From: Ceratodon purpureus | Taxonomy: Eukaryota; Streptophyta; Bryopsida; Pseudoditrichales; Ditrichaceae | Reading direction: 5' to 3' | NCBI GenBank assembly: GCA_014871385.1 | Contig: CM026423.1 | Coordinates: 8,642,803-8,706,802 of the forward strand | DNA: 64,000 nucleotides | In this document: piece after piece, positions 37,044 through 55,347 of the stretch | How positions within the stretch are numbered: the stretch's first letter is position 1 | Layout: each line of letters begins with the position of its first letter | Translations under genes and position numbers: made by a program | The notes under the pieces: generated by a model | Database searches by the model: none | The model's input: the letters and a program-made list of their open reading frames with translations, nothing else | Told to the model about the DNA's origin: nothing

Positions 37044-38813
37044 TCTAAAAATATTAATGATGAAGTGAATGACTCAAATGCTTGTCCAAATGTTAATTTT
37101 GTAAATACAAATATACAAATATATAAAATTTTCAAGTACAAATTGCTAAAGTATTTTTGTATTGCATACAAATTGTTCAAACCTTAAAATTCCACAATCA
37201 TGATGTTCATTCAAATGGACACAATCTGTCCTTCTTTTCATCAAATTATTGTTTATTAATTTATTTTGTCTAGTTTTCTTCCTATACGAATAAATGCCTA
37301 CATTTCCATTAAACAACAACAGATTACAAACACACTGCAAAAGTCCAACAAGTCCAAGAACAGACGGCCACCACGGCCACCGCTCTCAGATGCTCATAGA
37401 GAAGTGTACAACACGGGATTCTTGTCACTACCAGAGGACAGAGCTCACGGAGGTAATCTAATGCCCTCGATATCAGAGAGTCGTGTTCACGGAGTGAGGA
37501 TGATGTCCGTCCCCCTGAAGTGCTGGTACATGGAGCTGGTGTGATAGCCCTCCTGAATAAACATCCTGCAAGATGATCGGGGTGGCAACTCCTACACACA
37601 ATCTGCGGTATCCAGGTCATGGACATCATCATTCACTTCGAGGGACTTGTGCAGACTTGCCTCGAGCCTAGAGAGAAACAACTCTCCGGGCATCGATGTG
37701 GTCCAGTAGTGAACTGGCCGACATCGAAGACTGTGGTTCACAGTCAGTTGCGGGCGTTTCAAAGTTCCACAGCAAGGCTCTGGCTTCGGACTTCATCTGG
37801 CATCGACACCATTCTGCAGCGTGATAACAAGTAGACTACATGGTAACTACACGCAGCTGAAGGTGGTGGTTGCACCATGTCTTCATGTAGTAGCAGGTTG
37901 CAAGTGGGTAGAGCAGATGGGTCTTGTACATTTAACTGGGGTTGTGTAGCAACCGGGAAGAGCTGATATGTGGTGCTATTTGTAATTTACAATGGACTAA
38001 AGATTTGATTACATTTTCAATGTCGCCGTGAAGTGGTGTAGATACTCTCCACATGCGTGTAACGTCTATATTAACAAGCTTTCTTTTTCCAGGGGAGATG
38101 AGATCTATGCCTACTGGAGTGTGTTCGAACTTGGCTTGCATGTTGTGAATGGCGCATGAGAATTGCACTGGAAAATGAAGGTACTTCGATGCAGTGATTT
38201 TCTAGTCTGTGTTGCTGTTTTGAGGAGTCTGAACAATTGTGAAATCTAGGTTCTGATTAAATCACTCTAGATTTCTTGAATAGTGTGTCAAATCATAGTA
38301 TAAAAGTGTACAGAATATGCTGTGATCATTTCTTTGATTTGGAGTAAATTATTGTGGAGAATACGCTTACAAATTGACGTGGATTGGATTTGGTAAGGAT
38401 AAATTTGACACAGAGTGTACATATTTGATTTGACAAACTATTCATTTCTAGTGTATACTAAGTTGACATATGTAATGACAAGAATTTGAAGAATTTAGGA
38501 CTTTATTAAATACTGGAATTAGAGTTGGTCATTCGACTTATTATTTTACTTAATTTAGGCTACCTCAGTTTGAGCAGTGTCCATTGTTTTGAAATTCCTT
38601 AACGAGTGTGGGCCACTTGAACTAAATTATTCAAATCACTTGAAAGTTGAAAGTTTTATTATGAGCCTGATATTTCAATAAATGGATAAAGGAATTGCCC
38701 TAGTCTATCATTTACTAAGCAAATTAACAACCAATATCATTTAAGATAGCCTTCAGCATATATTAACGGTAGCCTTCTATCCACTTTAAAAAAAAAAATA
38801 TATAGTGAAGGGG
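37044..38813. other. Intergenic DNA with an orphan GC-richer island
   Basis: About 37.34-37.95 kb is clearly less AT-rich than its surroundings, which usually marks transcribed or formerly coding DNA here. Frames on both strands (37266-37544, 37324-37632) lack motifs and good start context. It could be a non-coding transcript, a decayed gene or a captured fragment. The remainder is AT-rich spacer downstream of the BTB gene. Confidence 0.4.
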
Positions 38814-40100
38814 TCAAAAGTGCATTTTCAAAATCCAGTCTTTCATCCATAATATCTTAATTTTTGCCAAAAAGTGGTTGTTTTGTTGAATTGAACTATC
38901 CTGATTTTGCATCCAGCAAAGAAAAAATTCTTCTTGATCTTGGAGAGAAAAAGTTGTAATAAATTTGAAAAAGAATTCTTCGAAGTTTATAGTGGTTGGA
39001 AAAGATATACGAGGTTCATCAAATAACCAATACCAACTTTTTAGTAAGTTTAATCGGTCTGATGCATGTATATACACATCTCCATTCAATATATCATAGC
39101 AGATGACATATATGAGATTTGCCCATGTCGCCTTTATTAAGTTGGAAAGGCGGTTGGAACGTCGGCCATTGGGAAATTTTTTCTGCATTATTGGTCCAAT
39201 ATCTTTATCTTTTAGAAATAATTCTGTCATGCCTTGTGCAGTTTTTGTGTGATGTACCATCTCGAAGAGCCAAAATAGTTTAAAGATTTCCCTCTTGAGC
39301 CTCGTCTGGAATCCTTCTTCACCAACACATATTGCCTTGATAGAGGTCATAATTCTTCCTGTTTCTTCTTGTAAAAGGTTGAGGATACAATTTAGTGATC
39401 CACTACACATATTATGCTTAGACATATGTAGGATTTTTACATATATTTCTTCAAACGCCTTGCAATTTTCTTTGGAGAGTTGATAATCGTGATCATAAAC
39501 TATGGTTGGTTGTAGGAATTCCCTTAAGATTTTGATTGTCATATCTAATTGATATTGCTGCCTTTTTTCTTCGTTTAATGACAAACTTAATCGTTTATAT
39601 AAGTCATTTGAAATGTTGAATGGAAGTTGCTCAGGAACATAAAAGTTGCGAATGTCCTCCTCTTCTTTTTTGGTCCAATTGATCGATGCAAGATACCGCC
39701 CAAAAATATCAAGAGCTTCATCATATTGAATTTGAGATGCAACCTTGAGGAGCTCGATGCACTCATTCACACTTTTAATACAAATATATGGAAATTTCAT
39801 ATAGTTAAAGCATTTGTGGTAAAATTTTGCATCTGTTTGCATTTCAAGATAAAATTCTTTTTGACTTTGAATTGTCCATCTTGTGCTCATGCAAACATCA
39901 AAGTACTTGCTACATTTTTTAAGAATATTTGAATTTATTTGTATCTTATCCAATATTGGCTCCACTGGCTTCAAGGTATGCTCCGATTTTTGTAATAAAT
40001 CCATTTGATTTGCACTAACTTTAGGTGATAAACAGATGACAACATCATCGTCAGTCGTCAAAATACCATCATGAACCTCATCCATCGCTTCAAATGCCAT
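38814..40100 (-). CDS. Plant BTB/POZ domain protein, intronless
   Basis: A single 428-codon frame. Residues ~50-135 match a divergent BTB/POZ fold (KIQINSNILKKCSKYFDVCM, then YMKFPYICIKSVNECIELLK). Next comes the segment typical of the At1g63850/At3g05675 group, ALDIFGRYLASINWTKKEEE followed by DIRNF. The long C-terminal part is helical, with AFEEIYVKILHMSKHN and SNLIKATWANLIYVICYDIL. Such proteins are thought to dimerise and serve as CUL3 ubiquitin-ligase adaptors or co-regulators; substrates are unknown. No introns are needed, and the AT-rich codon use differs from the intron-rich neighbours. The family often has intronless copies. The intact frame argues for a live gene. The start is the first ATG, followed by MAFEAMDEVHDG. 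Confidence 0.78.
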   Translation of the reverse strand: MAFEAMDEVHDGILTTDDDVVICLSPKVSANQMDLLQKSEHTLKPVEPILDKIQINSNILKKCSKYFDVCMSTRWTIQSQKEFYLEMQTDAKFYHKCFNYMKFPYICIKSVNECIELLKVASQIQYDEALDIFGRYLASINWTKKEEEDIRNFYVPEQLPFNISNDLYKRLSLSLNEEKRQQYQLDMTIKILREFLQPTIVYDHDYQLSKENCKAFEEIYVKILHMSKHNMCSGSLNCILNLLQEETGRIMTSIKAICVGEEGFQTRLKREIFKLFWLFEMVHHTKTAQGMTELFLKDKDIGPIMQKKFPNGRRSNRLSNLIKATWANLIYVICYDILNGDVYIHASDRLNLLKSWYWLFDEPRISFPTTINFEEFFFKFITTFSLQDQEEFFLCWMQNQDSSIQQNNHFLAKIKILWMKDWILKMHF

Positions 40101-40617
40101 TTCAATTCACAACTTGGTTCCCTTATATCTTTTAAAATAAACAAACAAAAGAAACACAATGTATATATATAAAAACCACACACACAACAAAACACTACAT
40201 AAACAAGTTAATAATCAATTCACATAATACATTATTTCAAATAGATGAAGCTTTTATAGATAAAATTTCAGGTAAAGCTATAAAGTAAAAAATTAATGTA
40301 AAAGCTAAGACCAAAGAAAGTAAACTTCTTCATTTTCGTAGATTTGAAAATACATCATCAAAGAACATTCCGGATAAATCGGGTCTATCCTAAAATTCCT
40401 ACGCTCCTTGTATTTGAAAGACTCGAAATGGAAACAAGACTCCCGATTCTCATCCACGAAGACGGAACTCCGGACTCCAGAGTCTCATCCATGAAGGCTG
40501 GAGTCCGAGTAACAGAGCTCCAATGTTCATCCAAAGGAAATGTTCATCCAATGTTCATCAAGCAACCGAAGGCGAAGGCAGAACCCGCGAACTCAAGAAA
40601 CGGAAGCGCAAACCGAG

Positions 40618-40626
40618 TTAGGGTTT
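40618..40626 (+). promoter_or_regulatory. Telo-box (TTAGGGTTT) upstream of U2B''
   Basis: Sits about 150 bp before the U2B'' ATG. This element is frequent in promoters of plant genes for RNA and protein synthesis machinery. Confidence 0.5.
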
Positions 40627-40660
40627 AACGACGCAAAGCCGAGCTCAAGCTTCCGAACTC

Positions 40661-40706
40661 GAGAGAGACCGAGAGAGAGACACCGCGAGAGGGAGAGAGA
40701 GAGAGT
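40661..40706 (+). repeat. GA-rich tract in the U2B'' 5' leader
   Basis: GAGAGA runs broken by a few C/T bases, about 75 bp before the ATG. This resembles plant core-promoter or leader GA tracts. Confidence 0.6.
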
Positions 40707-40778
40707 GTCGTCGTTGCGTTCGCGGAGGTTGCAGGGACAGGTTCCAGGCCGGTCGATCGATAGCGCAGGCGGAGCACG

Positions 40779-43207
40779 ATGATGCAGGCGGACGCGCCTC
40801 CGAATCAGACCATTTACATCAACAACCTCAATGAGAAAGTCAAGAAGGAAGGTGAGTGGCGATGGTTTGGGGTTTGGGGGAGGGTTTGGAGGTTGAGGTT
40901 CAGGGGAGGGGTGAAGTAATTCGGGAATGCAGGTAGTGGTGCGGCGTGGGGGTTTAGGTCGTAGTGTGTTGATCGGTTGTTTTGAGTATGTTAGTTTTGG
41001 TTTCGGTGCGGGGTTTTTTATGGTGGGATTAGGGTGGGGGGAATTTTGGTTTGGGGAATGGGAGGGGTTTGAAGTTGTAGGGGAGTGTGGCGGATTAGTG
41101 TTGGATGTGTAGTTTTTTTTTTGCTTCCCGCGCGGTGGTCATGGGGTTAGATTTTGTCTGTGTGGGAGGAGTGTGCCGTGTTCGACCTAGACGGAAGTTA
41201 GTGCGAGCTGGTTTGGTAATATATATGTGGATTGGTCGCATTTGCTGTAGGAGATGGCAAAGGGGCAGAAGTAGGCTATGGTTTTCTGAGACAGGAGGAA
41301 ATGTTGTAAACTGGTATTTGTTGTTTTGGTAGGTAAGCTGAATTTGTTTATGTGGCGTGGAAAACCGTGCGGGGATGCATTAAGTTTTGTTTGAGCTAGG
41401 CATTTCATGGAGTATCCTTTGTTGAAGTTTTTAACCGCATTAGTTCTTCCTAGGGTTTAGGAATCCGACGTCCGTGCTTTGTATGAAGGAAAGATTAGTA
41501 TGATCGGTCGTTACTCTATTTGAGTAGTGTAGTGAGACCCTTCAGCTTTGCAACACTGAAGTCTGATGAAGTGGATTTTTAGCAGCATCATCATGCATTT
41601 TCGTCCTTGTGTGCCATAACTACTGGTCTTCCACTTTTTGACTTTCGATGTTGATTTCCCTGCCATTGTTTTAATGACGAGTCTGGACTGGGCTTGCTGT
41701 ACGATGGAGGTTTGGTGATCTCAAGGAGTCGGGATTTCGTCATTTTATTTTAGTCAGTTGTGGCCAGCGTTTTAATATCCTGAACTTCCAAATTGGTGCA
41801 GAATTGAAGAAGTCACTTTATGCGGTGTTCTCTCAATTCGGCAAAATTCTGGACATTGTTGCATGCAAAACATTGAAACTACGGGGGCAAGCATGGGTAG
41901 TCTTCGATGATTTAGCTTCAGCAACTAGTGCCCTCCGGCAGATGCAGGGGTTCCCATTCTATGACAAACCCATGGTGCGTATTCATTCAGGAATTTCTCA
42001 TCTATGGATAAAAAGTATTGCTGTATTTAGCATGTTTGGTAACACTCGTGATGGACGGTTGTTGAGTGATCTGTAGAATCTCTTCGCTAATAGTATTGTT
42101 ATGTGGACATCCTGCCTCTGTTGTTATAGGCATTTTAGTGAAACTGTAACATGTGTAGTAGTTTTCCTTTCTTATGTGGCAAGTGATGATGCATGTGCAG
42201 TTTCCTTTGAGATGGGTGCTATTTTGCGATTTTTAGAGATGTGAATGTGTTCAAAGTTTCGGATTGTTTTCTGTCAATTGTGAAGATATGATTCGTATTG
42301 CATTCAGCCATATTTGGCGCAAGACATGTTTATGGTTTTAGCATTTATTCTGATGTGTGTTTGTAAAATTTTAACCAGAGAATACAATATGCGAAGACAC
42401 AGTCCGACGCAATCACGAAGGCTAACGGAACATATGTTCCCAAGGAAAAGAGGAAGAAACAAGAAGAGAAGGGTACTAGTTCTCCCTCATTTTCGCACTT
42501 TTGATTCTATCATATGCTTCCGATACTGTGTCTGTCTAGACGACGTTTTCAAATTTATTTTTACATTTTTCCATGTAGCCATGGTTATGTGGATTTTGCA
42601 ACTTGCACTGATTCTCGTGGTGCTGTTTGACAGCCGAAAGGAAGCGCCGTGAGCAACAAGTAGATCCACCAACTATGCCCAATGCTGCTTATCCTCCACC
42701 TTATGGTGTACCTCCTCCAGTATGTTCATCTGCCCTCTCTTCAAAGAATTTGAGATTTAAGTTTAGGGGACAGAAAACAATTTGTGCTAGAAGTGCCTCA
42801 GATTCAGACTGTTGTTGTTATATCTGATCTATACGATTACACATTGTTTGCACATGTCTATCATTAGTTTTCCATTGTTCCCGCCTATTGACTTTTTGCT
42901 ATCTTACTTTTTTTTTCAGGCCCCACAGCATTACCAGCCTCCTAGGCCTATGGTGCCCGAGGCCCCTGCACCGCCCAACAACATCCTGTTTGTGCAGAAC
43001 TTGCCTCATGACGCTGATAGCATGGCCCTTCAGGCTCTGTTCCAACAGTTCCCAGGGTTTAAGGAGGTCCGCATGATTGAGGCAAAACCAGGAATTGCTT
43101 TTGTTGAGTACGGGGATGAGATGCAAGCAACTCTTGGCCTTCAAGCACTCCAGAACTTCAAAGTGTCTCAAACTCATGCCATGATGATCTCTTACGCAAA
43201 GAAGTAG
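40779..43207 (+). CDS. U2B'': U2 small nuclear ribonucleoprotein B'' (U1A/U2B''/SNF family)
   Basis: Nuclear spliceosome protein binding U2 snRNA stem-loop IV, usually together with U2A'. Exons 40779-40851, 41802-41974, 42379-42472, 42634-42719, 42920-43207, all GT-AG; total 237 residues, close to the usual ~230. RRM1: RNP2 [16 protein letters not shown] and RNP1 RGQAWVVF, ending [20 protein letters not shown] across a splice. A basic linker KRKKQEEK and a Pro-rich stretch (PPPYGVPPP) follow. RRM2: [20 protein letters not shown] and KPGIAFVEY, ending in SYAKK. Choosing U2B'' over U1A rests on length and linker; plants have both, and the two are similar. ATG 40779 is followed by a second in-frame ATG; either could be used. 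Confidence 0.93.
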
Positions 43208-44431
43208 GTTTGGTCCAGATTTTCCCTGGAGTTGGTCTACTGTCTCGGTTTTTTTACACTTTTGGTACCTGTGGGCAAGCCGTGTTGAAATTTCTGGATT
43301 TTTGCCAGAATTTAACTCCCACATGTCATAGTAAGCAGAGAGAAATTCAATGTCCGAACCCTTTTCAATTGTTCATCGTGAATCATCCCATGACTTGTAG
43401 TTTTCTGTAATGTTATCTTAATCCAAATGACCAGGTCCTTTTTTATCTGGGAACTCTCATCTTTATCTATTGTATCTATGAAATTTATTTTGTTCACAAA
43501 TACCTATGCAAAGGTCCACTGTGATTATACAACTACGATAGTGAATTTTCTGTCTCAAACTTGTATGATACCAAATAGGGTTTCGTAGGAACTTTGGAAT
43601 CACGACTTAATTCCTTTAGTAGTACTAAGAAGTTTCATCTGAAAAGAAATACGATCACTCATCATTCTCTACCGTATCTCTCTATCCACAGTGATAGTGT
43701 ATTTCTGTAATATATTAGAATTTCCAAACTGAGCAATAAATTTACACAAAACATAACATACTTCTGATTTGATTCCTACTGGGCCCTTACTTCAAGAGCC
43801 CAAGTTTCTTAATTCCAACCAATTCTTTCCCCAAGTCTGTGCCCAACAGTAACACCACGAGCTTCTATGCCAAGAACCCAAACTCGGCCGGCACCAAAAA
43901 GACAACACTCATTCGCCAGTCCACTCTATTTGACCACACCCATTTGAAAAGAAACTCCCACGCTCCCACTCAGAGCCTCAGACCCAGTCCACGCCCCAAC
44001 GAAACCCAACCCAACCACCACTTTCTACCTCCCGCCTACATTCCACTCTCCCAAATCTACAAAACCAATAGATATCAATCAAGTCCAAGTTGCATTCTCC
44101 CCAGACTGTGGAAGTCATCCTCCACGCGCAATCCCAGGGCCGCCTTACTCGCATCAGGCTAGACCCCCGACGCCATGTCAGAGTCCACCTCGGCACAAAA
44201 GACCCCGCCCCGGCTTGAAGCAGCTCCCGCACTGTGTCTCCCTTCCCATCTCTTAGCGTGCTGCCCGCACATGCGCAGGACCCCAAAAAGCTCCTCGTCC
44301 CCCTCCAGAAATCTAATTTTTCGTAGATTTAAACCTGACAGATCTTCCTCCCCTTCTGCCCGCTCCCCCCTCCGCGTCAAATTTCCCTAACTGCCCGCCA
44401 TTCCCAGAGCTAGCATAGTTTACACTGTAGT
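43208..44431. other. U2B'' 3' flank and upstream region of NAD-ME
   Basis: 3' untranslated sequence, then AT-rich spacer, then a C-rich block from 43.8 kb that probably begins the NAD-ME promoter. The minus-strand frames at 43978-44380 fall in the C-rich block and have no motif. Confidence 0.45.
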
Positions 44432-44482
44432 GGAGAGACAGAGGGCGAGAGGGAGAGAGGGAGAGAGAGAGAGAGAGAGAGG
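44432..44482 (+). repeat. (GA)n tract in the NAD-ME promoter/leader
   Basis: GAGAGAGG units, then an uninterrupted GA run, about 1.1 kb before the ATG. The intervening 44.5-45.5 kb is G/T-rich and may hold a spliced 5' leader: 'gtatgcag' at about 45510 would suit an acceptor just before the coding exon. Confidence 0.7.
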
Positions 44483-45562
44483 ATGAGTTGGTGCTGTAGG
44501 GATTGAAACGCGGCAGCGCGGATCAGATGCATCAGCATTTAGTCTGCAATTTCGAGCTGCGTCTTCAATTTACAGAGCTGGAGAATCGGAGCCGAGGCGA
44601 GTCGATACCAAGAGCGTTTCGTTTTGGTGGAGTACGTAGCGAGGAGAGGGAGAGGGAGGGAGTGTTGTTGCTGTAGGAGGAGGAGGATCGCGGATGCTGT
44701 GGCTGGCCGCGGCTCGATTGCCGGGTTTGTGTTCTGCTCGCCTCTGGTTCTCTGAGGGATTGGTTGTTCTGGTTGGAGGTTTGGTTTGGGGTAATGCGAT
44801 GCGTATTTTCGGAGTTTTTCGAAGTTTTTCGAAGTTTTTTGGAGTTTTGTGATGTTTTGTAGTGTTGGAGTTGTGAGTTTTGTGTGGAGCTTTTTGGTTT
44901 AGTTTTAGTAGCGTTTTTGAGGTAGATTTTGAGGCAGTTTTTGTGGATAGTAGTGGACAGGGATAGTGTCATTGTGTTGTGTAGGTGGATCTGGTACAGA
45001 GTACTCTGTTTTTGGTTGTTTTTTTTATTTTAAGGTTTTTTGGAAGTTTCTCTAGGTTTGATCGTGCTATGTTTGGAGGTGTGGATGTTTTGGTTTTTTG
45101 GTTTGTGGTGAGGTCGTTGGCTGGATTGGTGAGAGCTGTAGTTGTTTATTGTAGTGCACTGGATGGTGTGGTGTGTGAGGTTTTCAGGTTTGTCGAATTT
45201 TGTACTAATGTTTGTATTTAGAGCTGGTACGAGAGAACGGAATTGGTATTGTTCCGTCTAAGGTGAAGTTTAGTGGTCGGCTTTCTTTAGAGAAGGTTTT
45301 ATGTGTGCCTGGTGGAGATGTTCCGTCTGTGCATTGGTGTCAGGAACAGTGGACTTTGTTGTCGGTATGTTCGCGGGACTGGTGTCTTGAGCCTAGAGTA
45401 TTCTAGGTACCTTCTTGTGGTTAAACAGAGCTTTGTTCGCAGAGTGTTTCGGAATTATTGGTGCAATGACTGCTGAACTGGTGTCTGACTTCGGCTTGTT
45501 CATGTATGCAGGATTGGGACAAGGTAAACTCGTAAGTGATCGGCTGGCATTTGCGAGCAGCG

Positions 45563-51561
<5,999 letters not shown>

Positions 51562-54500
51562 CACTGCAATAACTGCTTCAGCATTCAATCATATATAATT
51601 TAACTACGGTAATGAGGATGGTTCAAGCTTGTCCAAGCACGGAGACTGCGTCCACGGATTATCTTCAACGATCTGTTTATGTGTTTTCCTCAGTCGGCAT
51701 TTCAGATTTGGGACATTGCCTCCGCGATATCGTCTTCTACGATTTTATCTTCATCGATATATTTAGGTATATTCCTCTGTAGGCACTTCAGATTGGGAGT
51801 CCTCGATTTGCCTTAAGTTTAATTCTCAGCCGCAGTAGCCCTTTCAAATCGATTTTTGGCTCAGAGTTTGGTAAGCTAGGTTGCTTACGTGACTCAGCTA
51901 ATCCAAAAACATCTAGTGAAACTGTGTGACTGATGGACTCTTTATAATGACGAAAGCATTGTAGTGCGTGGCTATACAGGATTGCCATATCATTTGGTTT
52001 ACGGTACTTCAGTAGTCTCATTCCTCATTCTCTGAGTCTATCATCTTTGACTGCCTTCACATCGATGTGCATATTGTCTCATAAAGTTTGAACAGTTGAT
52101 AACTAAAGGAATACTGCAGCGGGAGATAGCATACTCCTCAGCGTTATCCAGTAAACGGAAACCGCATGGGATACTGGATAGCGCATAATAGTTGACTCCA
52201 ATATAAAATACAATTTCTGTGGTGTTCATTGTCTCAGGTATGTAGAGCTAAACTTCAGTGTAGAATTTCTCTTTACCGATGAAATCCACTCTGATGCCCG
52301 ATGATGGAAGTAACATGATTTGGGTTTGTCGAGATACTTTGGTTGTAAATATTGCACTGAATCTCTCACGAATGAGCACACAGCATTTGGGTTCACCGGA
52401 ACTTTCCTTGAAATCAACAACCGTCATTGAGCAGATTTTGAAGTTTAAAACGATGGTACTATTCCTTCCGGCGAGTTAGTCAACTTGTAAATTCTGTTTA
52501 GTACTAGTTTTTCTTCATGTGACTGTTTAGGACCCAATAGAATGGAAGTATGTCAAGTTGTGCACTTAATCCAAATTATGGGCATCTGGATGTTGAATTA
52601 ATAATAAAATTTATGTAGTCGTTGAATAATACCACCAGTTTAAATATAGCGATAATTCTACTTGTGGTCCACAGGTCCAGGATGATATTAGAGTCAAGGG
52701 GCTATTCCACCAACTTTAGGATATATTATATGACTCTACTACCATATAAAACCAAGTTGAGCCCAAGAAAGTGTTGAATTTCTTTGTTTCTCATTGGTAG
52801 AGAAACCAAAATTGGCCTCCGTTCCTTTAAATGTAGGTTCAAGGTCAATATGCAATTTGAGTTTCAACCTCACTAAATCTTGTTCTCTATTCAAAAATTT
52901 GATAGGAAGATAAATCCAAAAATCTCCCAAAATGGGAGTTACCTTTAAAATAAGTTGACTTTGGCCTCACATATAAAAACGGCCTAAATGTCATTTATAT
53001 TAATTTTTTGTAACTTTAGCTTAAAGTTGAAATTGATTAAAACTATTAATATCTACTTTATATTTATAATATGAAAATGTTGTATCAAATCAAGTCATCA
53101 AATGTGTTGATATTTTATTTTATACTACTTGTATAATAATGTCATAAATCATTTTTTACCATTTAGTGAAAATTGATTACTTAGTTATATTTAACTAAAA
53201 GATTGTTTTATCATGTGTATAGGTGTATATATGTCACTAACAATATGGTTGTATGTGCCTTCGTAATTGACAGGGTAAGTGTGTTTATGCAACTGAATGT
53301 TTATGTAGTGTATGTAACTGGCAATATGCATGTATATACAAATGTAATTGGCAGTATGTGTGACTAGGTGATTGTTAGTTTATGAGCCTACATACATAAT
53401 TGATGGTTAGTGTGTGTACATTTATATATGTTGTTGGCACAAAATTAATATGTATGGATTTGACAATAAGTTTGTGAACATGGATTTAAAAATATGCTAT
53501 AGATATAAGTACATACAATGCATGCTATAATAACACATAGTGTGAAAAATAGTGTATGAAATAATAATTTTTTTTATAATAAAATTATACGTTAAAAGGG
53601 ATCAACTATAGTGAAATTACCTATATATAAAGCCTTGCTTCAAGAACCACATGGACCATTTTCATTGGATATAAGAATAATGTCTATTTGAATTGGCCAT
53701 GAAAATATGAATTTTTGGATGGCCTACTCTTCTATTCTTTATATACAAACAACAAATTTTATTGAACAAAATTTTATTGCAAGTTGGAAATTTGGTATTG
53801 AAATTTTTTATGATTTATAGACCATGTAAGAGTAAACAACTGACCTATCATTGAACCTCCTATGTCTTTGTCTAAAAATATTAATGCGGGATAAATACAT
53901 GTCATTAGTTAGTAAAGACTATTTCAAAAACCATAGGGGCAGAAGTACTGCATTGTCATTGGATTCAAGAACTCAGACTTTTCCTGTACTTGGAGGGAAG
54001 ACAACAAATCTAGTTGAACCAAATTTGACTGTACTTCGAGTGAAGACAACAAATCTTGTTGAACCAAATTTGGCTATAAGATAAAAATCCAGTAATGATT
54101 GTTAAGTACCATTCATTGATCAAGTGGCAAGGAGCAGCCGACCTTTGATTAAACCTCCGATGTCTTTGTCTGAAAAGTCTCATGTACACTCTCGTAGACA
54201 AAAATGAACTGGACGGTGTACTTCAAAGAACAGTTCTTTATTTCATTCAATTTTTTTTCAAAGAAATAAGAAAATTCTTTTTTTTCATTCCTTATTGCAT
54301 AACAAATCAAGTGCATCAATTCTTGAATTAAATCATTTTTTGATTTTTATCATGAAAATTCACATTTCTAGGCACTTTACAATAAAATTTCAATTTCAAG
54401 CATTAATGAAACCTATCATGCTACAACCTACATATCATCTCAAATAAATACAAAATCTTTGCAACCCACAATAACTAATGGTCCTATTGCAGTCCTAAAC

Positions 54501-54780
54501 AACAAAACCTCTATAACAACCACCTAATAATTCAAAATTCCAAACAAGATGTTAAAAAAAAAGATAAACTAAAATAGAAAACCAACACCATATTCAATTA
54601 CACAAAAACAAAACCCTTTTACAAAAACCAGCACTCCGAAACAATACCAAAACAATACCAAAATAATAGCGTCCCCCAAAAATGTACAAGACGACTATTC
54701 CTTTTATCATGTCCCAAGAAATAACAAATTCCATCGGAGTCAGTTACCTCCGAAAGTGACTGACCAATGACGCACCCCAC
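51562..54780. other. NAD-ME 3' flank and gene-free AT-rich spacer
   Basis: No gene recognised. At 53240-53420 a degenerate TGTA-rich repeat (tgtaactggcaatatgcatg and variants). At 53998-54080 a ~48-bp duplication (gaagacaacaaatct(a/t)gttg). 'cct(a/g)tgtctttgtct' recurs at about 53856 and 54160. These look like remnants of a degraded element. Confidence 0.5.
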
Positions 54781-55080
54781 CTGGGCTTCTCATCATCATT
54801 TTTCCCCGAAGTAAGAGAAAGCCACAGCTCCCCTTCCCTCAACTCCTCAGTTTCTTCACCTTCCCTCCCCACTCCCATCAGTTTCTCCACCTTCACATCC
54901 CACAAAGTTCACACCCCCCGGGCCTCCCCTGCTTTGCACCCCCTTCAAAAATCAGCAATCAATTCCCCACTCCCCGGTGGGCCCCGCCCCCCCCCCGCCC
55001 CACGCTCGGAGCCCTCCGCCTCCCGGGCCCCGCCCCTCCCGCTCATGCGTTCTCGCCCTGCCCTTTCCTACCCTCCCCCA

Positions 55081-55143
55081 AACCCTCCCCCAAACCTCCC
55101 CAAACCTCCCCGAACCTCCCCGAACCTCCCCGAACCTCCCCGG
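55081..55143. repeat. 10-bp C-rich tandem repeat
   Basis: AACCTCCCCG and close variants repeated about six times. Confidence 0.8.
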
Positions 55144-55299
55144 CCCTCCGACCCTCCCCCCGCGTAGTGCATGGGTATGGACACCACCGGGTGGTCCTGC
55201 GTCGCCCTTGATTAATTTCGCCCCCTCCGTCTTGTAGACTCCGCCCGTCGCCATGGACGACGACGACGACAACGAAGGCCACGACGGAGGTGGATGACG

Positions 55300-55347
55300 G
55301 CGACGACGAGGACGAGGCGGAAGGCGACGACGAGGACGAGGCGGAAG
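55300..55347. repeat. 24-bp tandem duplication (GAC/GAG rich)
   Basis: GCGACGACGAGGACGAGG followed by CGGAAG, present twice exactly. Confidence 0.8.

Larger units (their letters stand above)
40101..40778. promoter_or_regulatory. Intergenic/promoter region between BTB (minus) and U2B'' (plus)
   Basis: The two genes diverge from this 0.68 kb. AT-rich near BTB, then mixed near U2B'', with small direct repeats 'aaatgttcatccaatgttca' around 40536. A telo-box and a GA-rich leader precede the U2B'' ATG. Confidence 0.45.

Noticed and set aside
43978..44390. Minus-strand frames upstream of NAD-ME as a divergent gene
   Set aside because: No motif, no splice-compatible continuation; sits in a C-rich promoter block.
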